A stretch of DNA of 64,000 bases from Planctomycetota bacterium (GTDB taxonomy: Bacteria > Planctomycetota > Planctomycetia > Planctomycetales > Planctomycetaceae): assembly GCA_016872645.1 (NCBI GenBank), contig VGZH01000004.1, positions 1 through 64,000 of the forward strand. Reading direction: 5' to 3'. The position numbers were made by a program, and so were the translations under genes. Shown piece by piece: positions 1 to 9,462 of the stretch (position 1 is its first letter; every line of letters begins with the position of its first letter). The notes below the pieces were generated by a model. It had not been told where the DNA came from. It ran no database searches and saw nothing but the letters and a program-made list of their open reading frames with translations.

Positions 1-240
1 GTACTCCGCCGGAGCCAGCGGCTTCAGGTCATACATGTCCATGTGCGGAGGAGCCCCGCACAGATAAATCATGATGAGCGACTTGCGCGATGACTTAGAC
101 TGCTGCTCCCCCTGTGCCTTGAGCCGGAGCAAATCGGCCAGCGTCAAGCCGCCGAACCCGAGAGTCCCCACTTGCAGAAATGCGCGGTGGGAGAGGCCAT
201 CGCAAAGCGACTTCTGTTTCTTTCCCAAAATGGTGAGCAT
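1..240 (-). CDS. DUF1501 family secreted protein (N-terminal part)
   Basis: The reading frame starts at an ATG at 240, preceded by a GAGG-type ribosome site, and runs off the left edge, so only 80 N-terminal codons are present. The visible part has the twin-arginine-like leader common in DUF1501 proteins (residues CDGLSHRAFL, then a glycine/leucine-rich stretch) followed by the family's start-of-domain motif SLIMIYLCGAPPHMDMYD and KPLAPAEY. DUF1501 proteins are abundant in planctomycetes, have an alkaline-phosphatase-like fold, and are usually exported; their substrate is unknown. Three complete relatives lie further along this window. The identification rests on motif recognition; the catalytic half is outside the window. 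Confidence 0.85.
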   Translation of the reverse strand, partial: MLTILGKKQKSLCDGLSHRAFLQVGTLGFGGLTLADLLRLKAQGEQQSKSSRKSLIMIYLCGAPPHMDMYDLKPLAPAEY

Positions 241-556
241 GAGCTGATCCTCGCGCACCGTGCCGATGCAAGGCAACACCCCTGTTCGCTCAACGTAACA
301 AGGCGGGTTTTGGCTGTGTAGTTGCCAACGTTCAACTTAGCGGGGGCAGCGGCCATGCAATTCCGTAAGATCAGCAGCGTTCCTGAATTTCTCAATCAAC
401 CGGATTCGGACAATCCGTTACCGCGGCGTTAAGTCATTTCCCGGTCGCCACAGCTTCTTCAAGTAATCAGCGACGAAATCGAAAGCGGAATGACAGGCCG
501 TCTGAACGATTCATTAGCTTCTTGTGAAACGAGTGTCCTTCGCCATGCGAACGAAA
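241..556. other. Intergenic stretch, no confident gene
   Basis: This 316-base gap separates the start of the DUF1501 gene from the stop of the sugar kinase. It should hold the promoter and leader of the DUF1501 gene on the minus strand. Open frames across it have no recognisable protein character. A small dyad (CGGATT at 401-406 with AATCCG at 412-417) is the only structure seen. No tRNA or repeat array was found. Confidence 0.5.
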
Positions 557-2137
557 CTAGTCGTACAGCGGCGTCAGTCGGTCAAGCGACTTTGCGAACT
601 TTGGTAACTGCTTCTTGTAGAGCTTGGTGTGATCAGCTTTTGGTTCGACGCGGTCGGTGAGTTCGACGTACTGCGATAACAACTCGGCCAATTCGATCTG
701 GTCGCCGGCTCCGCGACGAGCCATCAGAACAGCGAGGTATGCGGCTCCGCGGGTCGCGGCCTCGTCAGCGTTCTGCGGCTTTGCAACCGGGACTCCGAAG
801 ACGTCCGCGATGATCTGTGGCCAAAGCGCGTTGCGCGATCCTCCGCCGCTGACCACGATCTGATCCAGCGATTTGAGGCCCATCTCGGAAAAGCCGACTC
901 GCAGCGTCAGGCTGGTCGCTTCAAGACTTGCGCGGGCCAGCACGCCTGCTTTGAGTGCCGCAGCATCGGAAGTCACGTCGCCGGACGCCGATCGCTTGCG
1001 GTCGCGAAAGCCGAGGAATGAGGCAAATGCGGCTGGCTGCTTGAAGACTCCCTCCCCTTTGTAGAACGGCAGAGCCAGCACGCCGTCGCAACCAGCCGGA
1101 ATCTTCGCCGCTTCGCTGGTCAGCCAATTGCGGATGTCCTCTTTCGTGGTCTTTTGGCCGAGCCACTGCGCGCAACCGAGAAAACAATCGACGAGTTCGT
1201 CGTAGACGACGCAGCCGCTGGTCATGCAGGTCATCAGCAGATGCCGGTTGTCGGCGGTGCGGAAGGAATCGACGAGGCCCCGCTTCTTGAGCACCGGCTT
1301 ACTGCCGACGGCGTTGAACACGACCGAGTTCCCCAGCGAAATCGACGCTCGGCCATCCACGCAGCCGGACGCGACCATGCCGATTGGCTGATCTCCTTCT
1401 GGGTACGCAACGGGGATGCCGACGGGCAGTCCGAGCAACTCCGCGCCGCGAGCGTTCAAGCGACCGAGCACCTCTCCCGCTGCGCCGACTTTTGGAACGC
1501 GTTTGCGAAGCTCGCGGTCGATGTTGTCGAGCTTGCTGTGACCGAACTGCCCCTTGCGATCGAGCTGCCCGAACATGCCGCTCCCCTCGCCGGGACCGAC
1601 ACCGAATTCGCCGGTCAGTTCGAGCGCGACAAACGTGCTCGGCACACAGACGCGCTTGACCGCCTTCTTCCACGCTTCGGGATGATGCGCCGCGAACCAG
1701 CGAATGCGCGAGGCGGTCATGCGTGCGGCGATCGGCTCGCCGAGTTCCTTCGAGAGCTTGCGGCCTTCCTTCTCACCGCGCGGGTCGTCCCACATGATCG
1801 CGCCGGACAGCAGTTTGCCGTCCGTCATCACCGGCTGATTGTCCTCGCCGAGCACGACCAGCGCGTGCATGTGCCCGCCGATCCCGATGCCGACAACCGA
1901 GTCCGCTTCAAAACTGGTTGCCTTGCGAAGTTCGTTCATCGCGGCCGGAATGGCCGCGATCCAGTCGCGCGGGTCTTGCTCTTTCCAGCTTGGATCGGCG
2001 AGGCCGGAGAGGTTGCCGTAACTCGCGCCGCCGAAGCCCACCATGTGGTTTTCGTGCGGGTTGAACAGCCCGACAGTCAGTCCGCCGGTTCCAAAATCAA
2101 ACGCCAGCACGCGCGAACGGGGGTCCGAAATCTGCAT
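557..2137 (-). CDS. xylB: FGGY-family carbohydrate kinase, xylulokinase-like
   Basis: The 526-residue protein is the right length for FGGY kinases, which phosphorylate pentuloses or related sugars with ATP in the cytoplasm. The N-terminal phosphate loop DFGTGGLTVGLFN (about residues 14-26), the GGHMHALVVL segment (near 107-116; xylulokinases have GQMHGLVLL) and the C-terminal adenosine motif VVSGGGSRNALWP (around 434) are all visible. The start at 2137 puts the phosphate loop close to the N-terminus, as expected. No isomerase, transporter or regulator of pentose use lies next to it, so D-xylulose as the substrate is inferred from overall similarity only; another ketose or polyol is possible. 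Confidence 0.72.
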   Translation of the reverse strand: MQISDPRSRVLAFDFGTGGLTVGLFNPHENHMVGFGGASYGNLSGLADPSWKEQDPRDWIAAIPAAMNELRKATSFEADSVVGIGIGGHMHALVVLGEDNQPVMTDGKLLSGAIMWDDPRGEKEGRKLSKELGEPIAARMTASRIRWFAAHHPEAWKKAVKRVCVPSTFVALELTGEFGVGPGEGSGMFGQLDRKGQFGHSKLDNIDRELRKRVPKVGAAGEVLGRLNARGAELLGLPVGIPVAYPEGDQPIGMVASGCVDGRASISLGNSVVFNAVGSKPVLKKRGLVDSFRTADNRHLLMTCMTSGCVVYDELVDCFLGCAQWLGQKTTKEDIRNWLTSEAAKIPAGCDGVLALPFYKGEGVFKQPAAFASFLGFRDRKRSASGDVTSDAAALKAGVLARASLEATSLTLRVGFSEMGLKSLDQIVVSGGGSRNALWPQIIADVFGVPVAKPQNADEAATRGAAYLAVLMARRGAGDQIELAELLSQYVELTDRVEPKADHTKLYKKQLPKFAKSLDRLTPLYD

Positions 2138-2279
2138 GATCAGTCGCCTCGCCGAGGAAGGTCATCAAGTTGCGAAGAGAGTGCGTCGGCAGTTTAGCAG
2201 TGGCGCAACCAGTCGCTAGCAACGGTGCCGATCCTTCGTCTCACCAGCATTTCGCCGTCGAGAGCGCTTCACGGCGCGG

Positions 2280-2837
2280 TCATGCACCGATACCGCCATC
2301 TTCAGCCAAAGCCGGCTCCGCTTGCAGGGCCGTCTCCAACTGCGACATCTGGCGATAGGCGCGAAAGCCGTGCGACATCGAGAACAACGCGTAAGCATGA
2401 AATCCGGCGCTGAGGTAATCGCCGAAGAGCAGATAGACCAGACCATCAAGCAAATACAAACCCATCCCCAGGCCGAACACCCAGACCAACCGCTTGCGCG
2501 ACAGCCATCCGAAAAGAATCACCACAATCACCACGCACAACGAGAAACCAATGGCCAAGCCCATCGCCAAGTTCGCCGCTTCGGGATGATCTTTGCCGAT
2601 GGCCGCGGCCACGGCGTCTACGTACGCCGTGATGGCCAGTCCCACGATGAAGTGCCGATCGCCCCCGGAATGAGCGATCGCGGTATTCACCAGCGACAAG
2701 CCCGCGATCCAATAAAACCAGTTGGCTCCCGCATCGCCGGCTTGTTTCAACGCCACGAACGCCTGGCCAATTTGGTTCGCGATGCCGTTCGGATTGGATT
2801 CCACGGGGACGCCAGCCGACTCAGCAGATTCAGACAT
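2280..2837 (-). CDS. Small polytopic membrane protein, unrecognised
   Basis: This 185-residue protein starts at the ATG at 2837 and lies 90 bases downstream of murA on the same strand. Hydrophobic segments at about residues 38-57, 62-81, 86-111 and 116-153 suggest four or five membrane helices, with a polar N-terminus and a charged C-terminal tail. I do not recognise a family. Its place behind murA could mean co-transcription with the rpmE-prfA-prmC-murA cluster, but nothing in the sequence ties it to peptidoglycan synthesis. A structural membrane role or small-molecule transport are both possible. Confidence 0.6.
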   Translation of the reverse strand: MSESAESAGVPVESNPNGIANQIGQAFVALKQAGDAGANWFYWIAGLSLVNTAIAHSGGDRHFIVGLAITAYVDAVAAAIGKDHPEAANLAMGLAIGFSLCVVIVVILFGWLSRKRLVWVFGLGMGLYLLDGLVYLLFGDYLSAGFHAYALFSMSHGFRAYRQMSQLETALQAEPALAEDGGIGA

Positions 2838-2927
2838 GATCGAATTCCGAGGTGAGAAGGGTTTGACCGGAGACAGGTGAGCAGCACTCTACCGAGCCTT
2901 TCGGTTCTCACCAACCAACTCGCGGGA

Positions 2928-4448
2928 TCATGGTTCTTCGAGCGGCGGAGTCGTGCCGGACTTCACGGAATTCGGCGACTTCAAAAAATGCGGAGCCTCG
3001 AACGACGCCGGCGGCTCGCCCGTGGCCTCCAGCAAACACAGACTGCGCGGCATGTTCTCCGGATTGTCTTCGACGCGCGTGATGTCCGCGCCGAGGGAAT
3101 TCAGCTTCCGTTCCAGAAACTCATAGCCGCGGTCGAGGTGGTAAATCCGTTTGACGACGGTCTCGCCTTCAGCTGCGAGCCCCGCCAAGACGAGCGCCGC
3201 ACTGGCCCGCAAGTCCGAAGCCATGATGCAGGCTCCGCTGAGTTGTCGCACGCCGCTGATGATCGCGCTGGGACCTTCGCGGCGAATCGTCGCACCCAGC
3301 CGAGCCAACTCAGCGGCATGCAGAAAGCGATCGGGAAAGACCTTATCAGTAACGACGCTGATGCCGTTCGCCAGACACAGCAGCGACATGAACTGCGCCT
3401 GCACGTCGGTTGGCAAACCAGGATAGGGAAGAGCCGTCGCGTCGACGGCTCGCAGTTCCAGCGGAGCATCGATGCGGATGACGGGTTGCTCGGTCCGAAC
3501 CTTGGAAGTCTGTTTTTGTGGCGGCGCGATGTCCGTTGAGTTGCTTTCCAACGACCCGACGAGCGCATCGATCGCGTTCAGCCGATCGAGCGGGGTCGGC
3601 GATTCATCAGCCAAGTCGATGCGCACGCCGATCTCTCGCAGCTTCTCGACGACAGCCGTCAGGTGATTCAGATTGACGTTTTCTAGCTCGATGCAGCCGC
3701 CGGTGATTGCAGCAGCAACCATCAAAGTCGCGGCTTCGATGCGGTCGGGGATGATTCGATGTTCAATGCCGATTAGTCGATCGACACCCTCGATACGAAG
3801 GAACGGTGTCCCCAAGCCCTCGATCTTGGCACCCATCGCGTTGAGCAGGTTGCCCAGATCGATGACTTCCGGCTCGCAAGCGGCAGCCTCGATAATTGTT
3901 TCCCCTTCGGCGAGCACGGCCGCGCTTAACACGTTGCAGGTACCAGTGACGGTGCTGCCGAACGGACCACCGAGATAAATTCTGTTGCCATGCAGACGTT
4001 TAACCTCGGCGAGGACATAGCCTTTCTCAACTCGAATGTCTGCACCGAGCGCCCGCAGCCCTTTGAGGTGCAGCTCAATCGGCCGGTCGCCGATGTTGCA
4101 GCCGCCAGGCAGCGACACACACGCTCGGCCGCGCCGCGCCAGCAATGGTCCCAGCACGCAGAAGCTGGCACGCATTTTCCGCACGAGTTCGTAGTCGGCG
4201 ATCACCGGCCGCTGATCGACCACTTCCATCGATAGCGAACGATCTGGTCGGCGCTCGATCTTCATTCCGAGAGTGCGGAGCAACTCCGCGAGTGTGGTCA
4301 CGTCCACTAAATTGGGAACGTCGCGCAGTACGGTCTCGCCGTCAGCGAGCAGCGCCGCCGCCATGATCGGCAGTGCGGAGTTCTTCGCTCCCTCGACCCG
4401 CACTCGTCCCGCCAGCGGCTTCCCGCCGCGAACCACGAACATGTCCAT
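2928..4448 (-). CDS. murA: UDP-N-acetylglucosamine 1-carboxyvinyltransferase
   Basis: MurA transfers enolpyruvate from PEP to UDP-GlcNAc, the first committed step of peptidoglycan precursor synthesis. The start at 4448 gives [14 protein letters not shown]; a frame further upstream crosses a repeat array and is unlikely to be translated. The catalytic lysine motif EGAKNSALP (K22) and the PEP-binding cysteine loop [11 protein letters not shown] (C117) are intact, so a fosfomycin-type target cysteine is present. The protein is about 506 residues, longer than the usual ~420: an extra polar linker lies near residues 310-350 before the [23 protein letters not shown] region, and there is a C-terminal tail. 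It follows prmC at 170 bases in a conserved rpmE-prfA-prmC-murA order. Confidence 0.95.
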   Translation of the reverse strand: MDMFVVRGGKPLAGRVRVEGAKNSALPIMAAALLADGETVLRDVPNLVDVTTLAELLRTLGMKIERRPDRSLSMEVVDQRPVIADYELVRKMRASFCVLGPLLARRGRACVSLPGGCNIGDRPIELHLKGLRALGADIRVEKGYVLAEVKRLHGNRIYLGGPFGSTVTGTCNVLSAAVLAEGETIIEAAACEPEVIDLGNLLNAMGAKIEGLGTPFLRIEGVDRLIGIEHRIIPDRIEAATLMVAAAITGGCIELENVNLNHLTAVVEKLREIGVRIDLADESPTPLDRLNAIDALVGSLESNSTDIAPPQKQTSKVRTEQPVIRIDAPLELRAVDATALPYPGLPTDVQAQFMSLLCLANGISVVTDKVFPDRFLHAAELARLGATIRREGPSAIISGVRQLSGACIMASDLRASAALVLAGLAAEGETVVKRIYHLDRGYEFLERKLNSLGADITRVEDNPENMPRSLCLLEATGEPPASFEAPHFLKSPNSVKSGTTPPLEEP

Positions 4449-4490
4449 CCTTGGACCGCTTCGGTGAGAAGGAGGGGTAATAAGGCGATA

Positions 4491-4563
4491 AAGTGACAAG
4501 GTGAGGGAGTGACAGGCCATGTTGTCCTGTGCTTTTCACCTTTTCACTTTGTCACCTTGTCAC
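4491..4563. repeat. Octamer array pair between prmC and murA
   Basis: On the plus strand 4491-4515 reads as 8-base units (GTGACAAG, GTGAGGGA, GTGACAGG) and 4532-4563 reads the same kind of unit in the opposite direction (CTTTTCAC, CTTTTCAC, TTTGTCAC, CTTGTCAC). The two arms face each other and could pair imperfectly in RNA or DNA. The array fills most of the gap upstream of the murA start on the minus strand. Confidence 0.75.
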
Positions 4564-4618
4564 AGCTCCGCCGACTCCCGCCTTTTCTGAAGAATCCCCC
4601 ATAAATTTCGGGAGCCTT

Positions 4619-5509
4619 TTAGTCCTTTCGGGCGGCTCGGACAACACGAGGTTGCTTGGCCAAATCCTTGAGCACGGTGATGTCGTCGTAGCGGCCATTC
4701 GCGGTCAGAAGTTGCGTGACGGCGTCGGCTTGCTCACTGCTGATTTCAATCAGCAGTCTCCCCTGCGAAACCAGATGCTGTGGAGCATCAGCAATCAAGC
4801 GGCGAACGAGGTCGAGGCCATCCGGGCCACCGTCGAGCGCCGACCGCGGCTCGTTCAACCGCACGTCGGCCGCAAGCGTTTCGATCTCGGCCGAGGCAAT
4901 GTACGGCGGGTTGCTGGCGATCACATCGAACTGCTCACCGGCCGTGAGCGGAGCGAACAGGTCGCCGTGGAGCCAGCGAATTCGATCTGCGACATTGTGT
5001 TTTTCAGAGTTCTCACGCGCGATGCCGAGCGCGGCCAGCGACAGATCGATCGCGGTGACTTCGGCGTTTGGACAGTTCACCGCCAGCGCGATCGCGATGC
5101 AGCCGGAACCAGTGCCGATGTCGAGCACTCGCGGTGCGGCTTGTGGCTTTGACGTTTCAATCGCGTCGACGACCAGCGTCTCGGTATCGGGACGCGGGAT
5201 CAGAACGTCCTTCGTGACTCGGAATTCCAGCCCGAAGAACTCGCGATGCCCGACGAGATACGCGACTGGCTCGGCAGCCGCGCGACGTTTCACGAGGTCA
5301 CGCATCGTCGCTCGTTGGCCGTCCGTCAGTGGCTGATCGTAGTTCGTGTAAAGCTGAATCCGCGGGCAGCCGCGCGCGTGAGCCAACAGAATCTCTGCGT
5401 CTAGCCTTGGCGAGTCACTGCCGTGAGATTTCAGGTGCGGGATCGTCCAATCCAAAATCCGCTTCACCGTCCAGACATCTCCGGCAGGAGTCGGCGGAGC
5501 GTCGGACAT
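4619..5509 (-). CDS. prmC: Release factor glutamine N5-methyltransferase
   Basis: PrmC (HemK) methylates the glutamine of the GGQ motif in release factors. The S-adenosylmethionine motif VLDIGTGSGC (residues 128-137) and the glutamine-binding NPPYI motif (200-204) are both intact, and the N-terminal helical domain (LLAHARG, RRAAAEPVAYLVGHREFFG) is recognisable. The chosen start at 5509 (MSDAPPT) gives 296 residues, close to the family's usual ~280-290; an upstream in-frame ATG at 5620 would overlap the end of prfA and translate an inverted repeat. It lies directly behind its own substrate gene, prfA. Confidence 0.95.
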   Translation of the reverse strand: MSDAPPTPAGDVWTVKRILDWTIPHLKSHGSDSPRLDAEILLAHARGCPRIQLYTNYDQPLTDGQRATMRDLVKRRAAAEPVAYLVGHREFFGLEFRVTKDVLIPRPDTETLVVDAIETSKPQAAPRVLDIGTGSGCIAIALAVNCPNAEVTAIDLSLAALGIARENSEKHNVADRIRWLHGDLFAPLTAGEQFDVIASNPPYIASAEIETLAADVRLNEPRSALDGGPDGLDLVRRLIADAPQHLVSQGRLLIEISSEQADAVTQLLTANGRYDDITVLKDLAKQPRVVRAARKD

Positions 5510-5550
5510 TCGGCGAGTCTTTCTGAATTTAGAACGATGGAGCATTGATG

Positions 5551-5608
5551 ATTGGTCGTTGGTTATTGGTGGACCTCTAATGAGTAATAGCCAACGACCA
5601 ATGACCAA
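5551..5608. repeat. Heptamer array pair between prfA and prmC
   Basis: The arm 5551-5567 reads ATTGGTC, GTTGGTT, ATT and the arm 5586-5602 is its reverse complement except for one position that would still form a G-U pair. A further unit extends the right arm to 5608. The period is 7 bases. The hairpin lies in the 107-base gap between prfA and prmC and has no T-tract, so it is not a normal intrinsic terminator. Confidence 0.8.
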
Positions 5609-5616
5609 TTGTCCGA

Positions 5617-6693
5617 TCACGCTTGAGGGCTGACGCCTTTCAAGCGTTCGTTGCGGTCGAACTCCAGCATCTGGCTGACGAGTTCATCCATTTCCCCCTG
5701 CATAATCTTGTCGAGCTTATAGAGAGTCAGGCCGATGCGATGATCGGTCAGGCGGTTCTGAGGAAAGTTGTACGTCCGAATGCGCTCGCTGCGATCACCG
5801 GAGCCGATGAGCGTGCGGCGTTGGGTCGCACGATCCGAGTGCAGCTTTTGCTGCTGCTGTTCGAAAATTTTGCTGCGAAGCAATCGCATCGCTTTTGCGC
5901 GGTTCTTGTGCTGGCTCTTTTCGTCTTGGCAGCGGACAACGATGCCGGTCGGCGTGTGCGTCAGCCGCACCGCGCTTTCGGTCTTGTTGACCTTTTGGCC
6001 GCCAGGGCCGCCGGCGCGCATCGTGTCCATTTCGATGTCTTCCGGGCGGATATTGAGCTCCACTTCCTCGACTTCCGGCAACACAGCGACCGTCGCGGCG
6101 CTGGTGTGGACTCGGCCTTGAGCTTCAGTCTCGGGTACGCGCTGGACCCGATGTCCGCCACTCTCGAACTGCAATTGGTGAAAGCAACCTTCGCCGCTGA
6201 CCGAGAACGTGACCTCTTTGATGCCTCCCATTTCGGCTTCGCTCAGGTCAAGCAGTTCCATCTTCCAGCCGCGCGCGCCAATGAATCGCGTGTACATTTC
6301 CAGAAGATTGCGAGCGAATAACGCCGCTTCTTCGCCGCCGGTGCCGGCTCGGATTTCGACGATGCACGAGCCGCGCGTCATCGAGTCGCCGGCTGTCAGC
6401 ACGTCTTCGATTTCGGCACGGAGTGCTGCGAACTTCGGCTCGACTTCGGCGAGTTCAGCCTTCGCATATTCGCGAGCCTCGTGGTCAGAATCTTCGTAGA
6501 TCAACTGCTTGATGTCGGCGACTTCTTTTTCCAACCGATTGAATTCTGCGATCTGGTTAGCCACTTTGCGCAGGCCGCCATGCTCGCGCTGCAAGGCGAG
6601 CATCCGGTCCACATCCGCGAGCACGGCCGGGTCTTGCAACAGACGCTCGATCTCCTCAAAGCGTTGCAGTTTGGTTTGCAGGCTGGGGTACAT
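5617..6693 (-). CDS. prfA: Peptide chain release factor 1
   Basis: RF1 releases finished peptides at UAA and UAG codons. The GGQ catalytic motif ([15 protein letters not shown] near residues 231-233) and the RF1-type recognition segment [15 protein letters not shown], with a PxT tripeptide (PET) rather than RF2's SPF, are present. The start at 6693 gives [14 protein letters not shown] and 358 residues, the normal length; an upstream ATG at 6780 would add a tail translated from an inverted repeat. The gene sits between rpmE and its methyltransferase gene prmC. Confidence 0.96.
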   Translation of the reverse strand: MYPSLQTKLQRFEEIERLLQDPAVLADVDRMLALQREHGGLRKVANQIAEFNRLEKEVADIKQLIYEDSDHEAREYAKAELAEVEPKFAALRAEIEDVLTAGDSMTRGSCIVEIRAGTGGEEAALFARNLLEMYTRFIGARGWKMELLDLSEAEMGGIKEVTFSVSGEGCFHQLQFESGGHRVQRVPETEAQGRVHTSAATVAVLPEVEEVELNIRPEDIEMDTMRAGGPGGQKVNKTESAVRLTHTPTGIVVRCQDEKSQHKNRAKAMRLLRSKIFEQQQQKLHSDRATQRRTLIGSGDRSERIRTYNFPQNRLTDHRIGLTLYKLDKIMQGEMDELVSQMLEFDRNERLKGVSPQA

Positions 6694-6744
6694 AGCGGTG
6701 AGCGTCCCAAGAATTCGATTTGAAATCGAGACCAAAAAAACCGA

Positions 6745-6809
6745 GAGGGTGAGACTCCCGCTGAGCTGTCGCGTGACCACGGCAACGGCTCTGCGGGAGC
6801 TTCACCCTC
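6745..6809. repeat. GC-rich inverted repeat upstream of prfA
   Basis: The arm 6745-6761 (GAGGGTGAGACTCCCGC) and the arm 6793-6809 (GCGGGAGCTTCACCCTC) are reverse complements with two mismatches. The element lies between rpmE and prfA. A single-arm relative is seen near 58205-58225, so this is probably a dispersed element, not a site specific to prfA. Confidence 0.7.
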
Positions 6810-6879
6810 CCGATTGTGTGCAGCCAACCAAAATCTTGACGCTGCCAGACACGCCCTCGCCGAGTGCGTCTGACGGTCG

Positions 6880-7092
6880 CTAGACCCCCTTGACTTTCCA
6901 GTTGTACTTCTTGGAGAACTTTTCGACGCGCCCGGCGCTGTCCACGAACTTCATCTGACCGGTGAAGAACGGATGGCACTCCGAGCAAATATCGACATGC
7001 AGCTTGGCCGACGTGCTGCGAGTCTTGAATTCGGTGCCACAGCTACAGCGAACCGTGACTTCCTCATACTTGGGATGAATGCCCTCTTTCAT
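6880..7092 (-). CDS. rpmE: 50S ribosomal protein L31, zinc-binding type
   Basis: The 70-residue protein starting at 7092 ([19 protein letters not shown]) is a standard bacterial L31. The CxC pair (CSC) near the N-terminus and the CxxC pair (CSEC) before HPFFTG mark the zinc-binding form. A longer in-frame extension exists upstream but has no family character. The order rpmE-prfA-prmC-murA is conserved in many bacteria. Under zinc starvation many bacteria replace this type with a zinc-free paralogue; none is seen here. Confidence 0.95.
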   Translation of the reverse strand: MKEGIHPKYEEVTVRCSCGTEFKTRSTSAKLHVDICSECHPFFTGQMKFVDSAGRVEKFSKKYNWKVKGV

Positions 7093-7226
7093 GGCGACGC
7101 CTGAGACCTTCACAAATGACGGAAAAACAACCGCTCGGCCAACCCGGCCAAAAAGCGAGGGCACGGAGTCTATGAAGCGACCCCTGAATCGGCAAGTTGA
7201 GGGCGGAAATGTGCCCGTGCCGTCGA

Positions 7227-7895
7227 TCACCCCTTTTTTGCGGATCTTTTTTCTGCCGGCTTGATCTCTGCTCCCTTGAGAACAGTAACTTGGACATCGT
7301 CGAGCAGCACGTCGCCACCGATGACTCGGAAGACGACGGTCGGCTTGGCGACGGAAAACGTCGGATCGCTCGCTTCCAGCTTGGCCGTCTTGCCGACCGT
7401 GGCCGTAACCTTTTCCCCGGCGGTTCGCAATTCGACGTCGAGCCACTCGCCGGCCGCGGCGTTGAGTGAGGCCGTCGCCAGTGTTTGATCCTTCGACGCG
7501 TCGTTCGCTTTGTCCTTGTGCTTCTTGAGCTGCGCTTGAGTCGGAGTCACGACCAGCGAATACAAGTGCCCTTGTTTCTTGAGTTCGCCCGGTGCGGGAT
7601 CAAAACCAAGATGAAACCCGGTCGCTCCGTCAAACTTCAACCGCAACTTGATGGCCGCATCCTTGGACGGAATTTGCCAGCGCGACGCGGCGGCATGATT
7701 GTCCTTGTCCAACTGCCGACAAACTAAGACCCCATCCTTCGGCTCCCAGTGGCCGAAGTTCACCAACCACTTCTCCGGCCGCTTGGCTTCTTCGAAGCGA
7801 GCGACGATCGGTTCGGTGGCCGACGAGGAACGAGCAACGAGCAGCAACAATGTTGCGCTCCACGACAGCAATATTCGGAATTGAGAGACGGACAT
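7227..7895 (-). CDS. Secreted DUF1080-like (concanavalin-fold-like) protein
   Basis: The 222-residue product begins with a short basic start and a hydrophobic stretch ([18 protein letters not shown]), a likely signal peptide. The mature part has the beta-rich, lectin-like layout of planctomycete DUF1080/LamG-like domains: [14 protein letters not shown] near residues 46-59, [12 protein letters not shown] near 95, and a final beta stretch [17 protein letters not shown]. Such domains often bind or hydrolyse sugars. No catalytic residues can be assigned. The neighbouring sulfatase gene upstream on the same strand suggests a shared role in extracellular polysaccharide use, but an inverted repeat separates the two genes. 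Confidence 0.6.
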   Translation of the reverse strand: MSVSQFRILLSWSATLLLLVARSSSATEPIVARFEEAKRPEKWLVNFGHWEPKDGVLVCRQLDKDNHAAASRWQIPSKDAAIKLRLKFDGATGFHLGFDPAPGELKKQGHLYSLVVTPTQAQLKKHKDKANDASKDQTLATASLNAAAGEWLDVELRTAGEKVTATVGKTAKLEASDPTFSVAKPTVVFRVIGGDVLLDDVQVTVLKGAEIKPAEKRSAKKG

Positions 7896-7911
7896 CGAGA
7901 TCTTCCTTTGG

Positions 7912-7987
7912 AGGATGGCCGCCCTCGACCGTCCTGCGGTTCGCGCGAGTCTCGTTTCCAGAACAGACGGCCGAGGGCGGCCATCCT
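7912..7987. repeat. GC-rich inverted repeat at the end of the sulfatase gene
   Basis: The 16-base arm 7912-7927 (AGGATGGCCGCCCTCG) and the arm 7972-7987 are perfect reverse complements, and pairing continues inward with a few mismatches. The right arm overlaps the sulfatase stop codon. There is no T-tract after either arm, so this is better read as a repeat element or processing hairpin than as a classical terminator. Confidence 0.8.
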
Positions 7988-9395
7988 ACGGCAGCTTCCA
8001 GTGAGCGTTATCGACGTGGGCTGATTTCATCAGGTCTGCCGCCTTCGAGACAAGTTCCGGGTGACCGGCGGCAACGTTTTGCTTCTCGGCGATGTCGTTG
8101 TGTTGGTCGAAGAGTTCAATCGGGTTCGACGGCTTCTTGTGGCGGATCGCTTTCCAACGTCCGTCGATCAACACTGCTTGGCTGACACCCCCTTCGTAAA
8201 ACTCCCAGTAGAGGAAATCGTGCCGTGGCTGGTCTCCGTCGCGGCCGAGCAGCGTCGGCAGGAAGCTCAGTCCGTCAAGCTTGGTTTCGGCTTTCACACC
8301 CGCAAGCTCGGCGAGCGTCGGCAGCACATCGCCAAAGTAGCCGACGTGGTTCGAGTCCGTCCCGGCTTTGATCTTCCCCGGCCAGCGAGCGATGAACGGG
8401 ACGCGAATTCCGCCATCGGTCAGCGAACGCTTCAATCCGCTGAATGGGCCGTTAGCGTCGAAGAAGTCGGGGTCGTTGCCCCCCTCTTTGTGCGGCCCGT
8501 TGTCGCTGGAGAAGAAAACGATCGTCTTCTCGTCAAGGTTCAGCTTCTTGAGCAACGCGAACAGTTCGCCGATCTGCCGATCCATGCGGGTGATCATCGC
8601 CGCCTGACCTTTATTCTGTGGCGACCAATCGAGATCGGCATATGGGCCGTAGTCCGGCACCTCCTGGCCATCACCGAGCGCTCGCGAGCGTTCGTTGTTC
8701 GCGTGCGGCACGGTCAGCGCGTAGTACAAAAAGAACGGCCGCCCGTCTCGCGCGTGACGTTCAACAAACGACGCGGCTTCGCTCGCAAACAAGTCGCCGG
8801 CGTATTGCACTCGTTTGGTTGAATAGCCGTCTCCGAAATTGACTCCGTCCGGCGTCGCCCCGGCGACCACGTTCGGCAGGGCGATTCGTTCGGAGTTTCG
8901 CCACAGGAAGCCGGGATAGTGATTGTGAGCGTGATGCTGATTCAAAAACCCGAAGTACTCGTCGAAGCCTTGCCGGTTCGGATGCCCGGCCGATCCCACT
9001 TCGCCGAGTCCCCACTTGCCAATCAAGCCCGTCGAATAACCAGCGGACTTCAAGACCTCAGCCACTGTGACGTCCTCGTCGCGCAGAGTCTGTACTTCGA
9101 GATTGTTCTTGCCCGCGTTTCCGCGCACGGTCGTGTGACCGAGATGTTGTCCGGTCATCAAGACACTCCGCGACGGGGCGCACACTGTCGAACCGGCATA
9201 GAATTGCGTGAACCGCATCCCCTCGACGGCCATGCGATCCAAGTTCGGAGTCCGAATCTTCGTCTGCCCGTAACAACCGAGGTCTCCGTACCCCAAGTCA
9301 TCCGCAAGAATGAAAATGACGTTCGGTCGTTCCGCGGCATTCGCCTGAATCGCTAAGACACACCACGTGATGAGACAGACGAAACTTATACGCAT
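7986..9395 (-). CDS. Secreted sulfatase (arylsulfatase family S1)
   Basis: Family S1 sulfatases remove sulfate esters from polysaccharides or small aromatics using a formylglycine made from a cysteine or serine. The core CxPSR motif is intact (CAPSRSVLMTGQ, C72 from the chosen start), as is the metal-binding stretch ADDLGYGDLGCYG (residues 31-43). The start at 9395 yields a clear signal peptide (residues 1-20, cleavage after ANA) and 469 residues; a longer frame upstream has no signal character. The HDMIH-type second metal site cannot be fixed by eye, but SSDNGPHKEGG near the middle is typical. Sulfated polysaccharides are a known planctomycete food source. The partner formylglycine-generating enzyme is not in the window. 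Confidence 0.92.
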   Translation of the reverse strand: MRISFVCLITWCVLAIQANAAERPNVIFILADDLGYGDLGCYGQTKIRTPNLDRMAVEGMRFTQFYAGSTVCAPSRSVLMTGQHLGHTTVRGNAGKNNLEVQTLRDEDVTVAEVLKSAGYSTGLIGKWGLGEVGSAGHPNRQGFDEYFGFLNQHHAHNHYPGFLWRNSERIALPNVVAGATPDGVNFGDGYSTKRVQYAGDLFASEAASFVERHARDGRPFFLYYALTVPHANNERSRALGDGQEVPDYGPYADLDWSPQNKGQAAMITRMDRQIGELFALLKKLNLDEKTIVFFSSDNGPHKEGGNDPDFFDANGPFSGLKRSLTDGGIRVPFIARWPGKIKAGTDSNHVGYFGDVLPTLAELAGVKAETKLDGLSFLPTLLGRDGDQPRHDFLYWEFYEGGVSQAVLIDGRWKAIRHKKPSNPIELFDQHNDIAEKQNVAAGHPELVSKAADLMKSAHVDNAHWKLP

Positions 9396-9462
9396 GACGT
9401 AAAACCTCCGGGCAACGGCGATGAACTCGATCCCGATGGATAGACCCGCCGCATCCGCCGCT

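Noticed and set aside
1154-2197. Long open frame on the plus strand, about 347 codons
   Set aside because: It is antisense to the FGGY kinase, has no family motifs, and reflects the high-GC codon bias of the real gene.
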